A stretch of 8,860 nt of DNA from an uncultured Faecalibacterium sp. GTDB taxonomy: Bacteria; Bacillota; Clostridia; Oscillospirales; Ruminococcaceae. Shown one piece after another: positions 5,339 to 8,860 of the stretch; the stretch's first letter is position 1, and the number at the start of each line of letters is the position of its first letter. The position numbers were made by a program, and so were the translations under genes. Under the pieces are notes generated by a model, which worked only from the letters and a program-made list of their open reading frames with translations, had not been told where the DNA came from and made no database searches. The stretch lies in NCBI GenBank assembly GCA_902463905.1, contig CABQHF010000078.1, positions 1 through 8,860 of the forward strand, read 5' to 3'.

Positions 5339-6739
5339 ATGGCAGAACAACTCTGGAAGGGCCGCTTTTCCAAGGCGGTGGACTCCCGCGTGAACGACTT
5401 CAACTCCTCCATCCGGTTCGACCAGCGCATGATCGCGCAGGATATGCGCGGCAGCGGCGTGCACGCTACCATGCTGGCCAAGCAGGGCATCATCTCGGAA
5501 AAGGACTGTGAGGATATCCTCAACGGTCTGGCCTCCATCGCGGATGACCTGGCCTCCGGCAAACTGGAGATCGACCCCAATGCCGAGGATGTGCACACCT
5601 TTGTAGAGCAGACCCTCACCGCCCGCATCGGCGATGCCGGCAAGCGCCTGCACACCGGCCGCAGCCGCAACGATCAGGTGGCACTGGATATCCGCCTGAC
5701 CCTGCGGGACTACAGCCACACCCTGCAGGCCTACATCGTGGAGCTCATCAAGGTCATCTGCAGGAAGGCCGGCGAGAACACTACCGCCGTCATGCCCGGC
5801 TATACCCACCTGCAGCGCGCCCAGCCCATCACCTTCGGCCATGCGCTCATGGCCTACGCCTCCATGCTGCTGCGGGACCTGCAGCGTTTTGAGGATGCCA
5901 CCGCCCGCATGGACGCCCAGTGCCCGCTGGGCTCCGGCGCACTGGCCGGTACCACCTACCCGCTGGACCGCCAGTTTACCGCCGAGAAGCTGGGCTTTGC
6001 CGCCCCCTGCGCCAACAGTCTGGACGGCGTGTCCGACCGTGATTTCTGCATCGAGCTGGCCAACGCCATCTCCATTTGCATGATGCACCTGTCCCGCCTT
6101 TCTGAGGAAATTATCCTGTGGTGCAGCTGGGAGTTCAAGTTCATCGAGCTGGATGACGCGTTCACCACCGGTTCGTCCATCATGCCCCAGAAGAAGAACC
6201 CCGACGTTACCGAGCTCATCCGCGGCAAGACCGGCCGCGTCTACGGCGACCTGAACACCCTGCTGGTCATGATGAAGGGCATCCCGCTGGCCTACAACAA
6301 GGATATGCAGGAAGACAAGGAAGCCATCTTTGACGCCGTGGACACGCTGGAACTGTGCCTGAAAACGGTGACCCCCATGCTGGACACCATGAAAACCATC
6401 CCGGCCAACATGCGCCGCGCCGCTGCCAAGGGCTTTATCAACGCCACCGACTGCGCCGACTACCTCACCAAGAAGGGTATGCCCTTCCGGGATGCCTACA
6501 AGCTCACCGGCTGCATGGTGTCGGACTGCATTGCCAAGGACAAGACGCTGGAGGAACTGACCCTGGACGAATTCAAGGGCTACAGCGGCCTGTTTGAAAA
6601 GGATATCTACGAAGCCATTGATCTGGTCAAGTGCTGCGAGGGCCGCACCAGCTACGGCGGCCCCAGCGAAGCCAGCGTGAAGAACCAGATCGCACTGGCG
6701 GCCGCACAGCTGACCGCCTGGGAGGAAAAGAACGCATGA
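5339..6739 (+). CDS. argH: Argininosuccinate lyase
   Basis: This cytoplasmic enzyme splits argininosuccinate into arginine and fumarate, the last step of the pathway. The 466-aa length is normal for this homotetrameric fumarase/aspartase superfamily member. Conserved blocks are present in order: TGRSRNDQ (106-113), GYTHLQRAQP (154-163, His157 in the catalytic region) and the superfamily signature GSSIMPQKKNPD (278-289) with the catalytic Ser at 280. The start at 5339 has AAGGAG (5324-5329) 9 nt upstream; the longer in-frame start at 5267 would lie inside the terminator-like hairpin region and adds non-family residues. The stop TGA at 6737-6739 overlaps the argC start (ATGA), indicating translational coupling. 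The fumarate by-product is a possible metabolic link to the fumarate reductase-like gene at 600-2549, but that is speculation. Confidence 0.97.
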   Translation: MAEQLWKGRFSKAVDSRVNDFNSSIRFDQRMIAQDMRGSGVHATMLAKQGIISEKDCEDILNGLASIADDLASGKLEIDPNAEDVHTFVEQTLTARIGDAGKRLHTGRSRNDQVALDIRLTLRDYSHTLQAYIVELIKVICRKAGENTTAVMPGYTHLQRAQPITFGHALMAYASMLLRDLQRFEDATARMDAQCPLGSGALAGTTYPLDRQFTAEKLGFAAPCANSLDGVSDRDFCIELANAISICMMHLSRLSEEIILWCSWEFKFIELDDAFTTGSSIMPQKKNPDVTELIRGKTGRVYGDLNTLLVMMKGIPLAYNKDMQEDKEAIFDAVDTLELCLKTVTPMLDTMKTIPANMRRAAAKGFINATDCADYLTKKGMPFRDAYKLTGCMVSDCIAKDKTLEELTLDEFKGYSGLFEKDIYEAIDLVKCCEGRTSYGGPSEASVKNQIALAAAQLTAWEEKNA

Positions 6740-7677
6740 GCGTAAAAGTATTCATTGACGGCTCCTCCGGCACCACCGGCCTGCGCATCGCCGACCGGCT
6801 GGCTGCACGCTCGGAGATCGAGCTGCTGTCCATCTCGGCCGAGGGCCGTAAGGACGTGAACGAGCGGGCAAAGGTCATCAATTCGGCGGACCTTGCCTTC
6901 CTCTGCCTGCCGGATGCAGCTTCCAGAGAGGTCATGCCCCTGCTGCGCCCGGACGTGAAGGTGCTGGACACCTCCACCGCCTTCCGCACCGATGCCGCAT
7001 GGGACTACGGCTTCCCGGAGCTGAAGGGACAGAAGGAAAAAATTCAGAACTCTTACCGTGTGGCGGTGCCCGGCTGCTATGCCAGCGGCTTTATCAGCAT
7101 CGCCCGCCCGCTGGTGGAGCTGGGTCTGGCCCCGAAGGACTATCCCTTCAGCTGCACCGGCATTTCCGGCTATTCCGGCGGCGGCAAGAAGATGATCGCC
7201 GAGTATGAGAGCGCCGACCGCCCGGCCCGCAGCAAGCTGGATGCACCCAAGAGCTACGGCCTGAGCCTTGCCCACAAGCATCTGCCGGAGATGAAGGAGA
7301 TCAGCGGCCTGGCTCATACGCCCATGTTCGTGCCGGTGGTGTGCGATTACTACTGCGGCATGCAGGTGCTGGTGCCGCTGGACCTGACCGTGGCCGGTAC
7401 CACCGCCGAAGCCGTGGCCGCCGGTCTGGCAGACTACTATAAGGATGCCGCCACCGTGAAGGTGCACGCCCTGAACGAACCTCTGCCGGAAAACGGCCTG
7501 TACTCCAACGCCATGGCCGGCACCGACCGCATGGAGCTGTACCTGACCGTGAACGCCGCAGGTGACCAGATGATGCTGGTGTCCCTGTTCGACAATCTGG
7601 GCAAGGGCTCTTCCGGCGCAGCGGTCCAGTGCATGAACCTGATGCTGGGCCTGCCGGAGACCGAAGGACTGGAATAA
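6736..7677 (+). CDS. argC: N-acetyl-gamma-glutamyl-phosphate reductase, type 2
   Basis: This enzyme reduces N-acetylglutamyl 5-phosphate with NADPH to N-acetylglutamate semialdehyde, the third step towards ornithine. The 313-aa length and N-terminus KVFIDGSSGTTGLRIADRL mark the short type 2 class rather than the roughly 345-aa type 1. The Rossmann GSSGTTG is at residues 9-15, the active-site Cys is C114 in VPGCYASGF, and KHLPEM (181-186) carries the conserved His182. The start ATG overlaps the argH stop (ATGA), with GGAGG (6721-6725) 10 nt upstream inside argH; an in-frame upstream start at 6631 would overlap argH by more than 100 nt and is rejected. It pairs functionally with argJ downstream; the intervening gap is filled by a repeat element. 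Confidence 0.95.
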   Translation: MSVKVFIDGSSGTTGLRIADRLAARSEIELLSISAEGRKDVNERAKVINSADLAFLCLPDAASREVMPLLRPDVKVLDTSTAFRTDAAWDYGFPELKGQKEKIQNSYRVAVPGCYASGFISIARPLVELGLAPKDYPFSCTGISGYSGGGKKMIAEYESADRPARSKLDAPKSYGLSLAHKHLPEMKEISGLAHTPMFVPVVCDYYCGMQVLVPLDLTVAGTTAEAVAAGLADYYKDAATVKVHALNEPLPENGLYSNAMAGTDRMELYLTVNAAGDQMMLVSLFDNLGKGSSGAAVQCMNLMLGLPETEGLE

Positions 7678-7680
7678 AAA

Positions 7681-7807
7681 ACTCCCTTCGTCTGCTCACG
7701 GTGTTCGCATCCACCTCCCTCAAAGCGGGAGGCTTTTGCAGCTGATGGTTACGCAAAGGCTCCCTCCATGAGGAAGCTGGCACGGCGAATGCCGTGACTG
7801 AGGGAGT
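7681..7807. repeat. MITE-like palindromic repeat, copy B (127 bp), inverted relative to copy A
   Basis: The right end GACTGAGGGAGT (7796-7807) is identical to the right terminal repeat of copy A; the left end ACTCCCTTCGTC (7681-7692) differs from its complement at two bases. Read on the minus strand, the first 60 or so bases align with the left part of copy A: terminal repeat, hairpin, then a CCAGCTTCCTCA-type palindrome and GAGGGAGCCTT. The first hairpin is CACGGC-GAAT-GCCGTG (7781-7796), against CATCGC/GCGATG in copy A, so the stem is kept by paired changes. An internal CCTCCC-N7-GGGAGG (7714-7732) followed by CTTTT resembles a weak terminator. The element begins 3 bp after the argC stop and ends 23 bp before argJ. 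No transposase or target duplication is seen. Confidence 0.78.
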
Positions 7808-7830
7808 GTTTGTGGGAAAGGAGAATCTTT

Positions 7831-8860
7831 ATGCAGTACAAAGAAGTTATGGGCGGCATCTGTGCGCCCAAGGGGTTTGCAGCGGCTGGCGTGCACTGCG
7901 GCATCCGCGCAAACCATAGCGAAAAATACGATCTGGCACTCATCAAGGCAGACGTGCGCTGTGCCGCCGCCGGTGTGTACACCACCAATAAGGTGTGCGG
8001 CGCACCCATCAAGGTGGACCGCGCCCATCTGGCCGACGGCTATGCCCAGGCCATCGTGGTGAACAGCGGCAACGCCAACACCTGCGCCGCCAACGGCGTG
8101 GCACTGGCCGAGGAGTGCTGTGAGCTGGTGGGCAAGGCACTGGACATCGACGCCATGGACGTTCTGCCCGCTTCCACCGGTGTTATCGGCCAGCCCATGG
8201 TCATCGACCCGTTTGCCCGGGGCATCCCTGCCGCCGCCGCCAAGCTGGCCGCCACCGAGCAGGGCAGCACCGATGCCGCCACCGCCATCATGACCACCGA
8301 TACCCATAAAAAGGAGTACGCCATCCAGTTTGAGCTGGGCGGCAAGATGTGCACCGTGGGTGCCATCGGCAAGGGCAGCGGCATGATCGCCCCCAACATG
8401 GCCACCATGCTGGCCTTCTACACCACCGACGCGGCGGTGTCCCCTGTCCTGCTGGAAAAGGCCCTCAAGACCGTGGTGCCCGGCACCTACAACCAGATGA
8501 GCGTGGATCTGGACACCTCCACGAATGATACCCTCATCATCATGGCCTCCGGCCTTGCCGGCAACCCGGAGATCTGCGAGGAAAATGAGGATTACCATGC
8601 CTTTGTGGCGGCCCTGACCGCCATTGCAGAGCACATGTGCGCGGAGCACGCCGGTGACGGTGAGGGCGCTACCCACCTCATCACCTGCGAGGTGACCCAC
8701 GCTCCCGACCTGAAAACCGCCCGTGCGGTGAGCCGCAGCGTGGTGTGCTCCAACCTGTTCAAGGCGGCGGTCTTTGGCCGCGACGCCAACTGGGGCCGCA
8801 TCCTGTGCGCCATCGGCTACACCCCCGGCGATTTCTCCATCGACAAGGTGTGCGTCTGGC
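7831..8860 (+). CDS. argJ: Bifunctional glutamate/ornithine N-acetyltransferase (3' end beyond window)
   Basis: ArgJ transfers acetyl from N-acetylornithine to glutamate, recycling the acetyl group in the cyclic arginine pathway; some members also use acetyl-CoA to start the pathway. The visible 343 residues lack only the C-terminal part of a roughly 400-aa protein. Family marks are VVNSGNANTC (76-85), the oxyanion-hole segment ASTGVIG (114-120), the autocleavage site MIAPNMATMLAF with the nucleophile Thr192 that becomes the N-terminus of the beta chain, DTSTNDT (228-234) and GDGEGATH (275-282). The start at 7831 has AAAGGAG (7817-7823) 7 nt upstream. It is separated from argC by a 127-bp repeat element, so its transcription may depend on readthrough of that element. 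The frame is open to the right edge. Whether it is mono- or bifunctional cannot be decided from sequence. Confidence 0.96.
   Translation, partial: MQYKEVMGGICAPKGFAAAGVHCGIRANHSEKYDLALIKADVRCAAAGVYTTNKVCGAPIKVDRAHLADGYAQAIVVNSGNANTCAANGVALAEECCELVGKALDIDAMDVLPASTGVIGQPMVIDPFARGIPAAAAKLAATEQGSTDAATAIMTTDTHKKEYAIQFELGGKMCTVGAIGKGSGMIAPNMATMLAFYTTDAAVSPVLLEKALKTVVPGTYNQMSVDLDTSTNDTLIIMASGLAGNPEICEENEDYHAFVAALTAIAEHMCAEHAGDGEGATHLITCEVTHAPDLKTARAVSRSVVCSNLFKAAVFGRDANWGRILCAIGYTPGDFSIDKVCVW

Noticed and set aside
5243..6088. 281-codon minus-strand frame opposite argH, with similar long frames opposite argC (6652-7467) and argJ (7720-8700)
   Set aside because: All are shadows of well-supported arginine genes and share the same Gly/His/Ala-rich composition.

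Overview
The window looks like a chromosomal segment of a GC-rich gut Clostridia member, most likely Faecalibacterium or a close Ruminococcaceae relative. This rests on strong G/C third-position codon bias, AAGGAG-type ribosome binding sites, short palindrome-rich repeats flanked by ACTCCCTCAGTC ends (a type I associate with Faecalibacterium genomes) and the gene content. The taxonomic call is inference; no marker gene is present.

Layout, left to right. The 3' end of an unidentified + strand gene (to 279) is followed by a strong intrinsic terminator (306-342). A 171-bp MITE-like element with perfect 13-bp terminal inverted repeats (353-523) and an 18-bp perfect hairpin (533-572), the likely terminator of the convergent minus-strand gene, fill the rest of the 280-599 gap. 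That minus-strand gene (600-2549) encodes a 649-aa secreted lipoprotein with an FMN-binding domain fused to a fumarate/urocanate-reductase-type flavoprotein. Divergent from it is a LysR-type regulator (2722-3635) whose reading frame is broken near 3412-3418, apparently by a 4-nt slippage deletion. The 172-bp divergent intergenic region carries a T-N11-A LysR box placed about -65 from the predicted reductase start point and over the -35 region of the regulator gene.

After a 338-nt gap holding a hairpin, AT-rich palindromes and a near-consensus promoter, an arginine biosynthesis cluster runs on the + strand: argG (3974-5206), argH (5339-6739), argC of the short type 2 class (6736-7677) and argJ (7831 to beyond the right edge). 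ArgJ makes N-acetylglutamate from glutamate by transferring the acetyl group of N-acetylornithine; ArgC reduces N-acetylglutamyl phosphate; ArgG and ArgH convert citrulline plus aspartate to arginine plus fumarate. argH and argC overlap by ATGA. The argG-argH gap contains stacked hairpins ending in a terminator-like stem with a T-run just before the argH ribosome binding site. The argC-argJ gap is almost entirely a second copy of the MITE-like element, in the opposite orientation to the first.

I do not see a wholly new multi-gene system. The points most worth following are the two repeat copies with compensatory stem changes, the broken LysR gene next to its likely target, the hairpin array between argG and argH, and the unknown substrate of the extracytoplasmic reductase.
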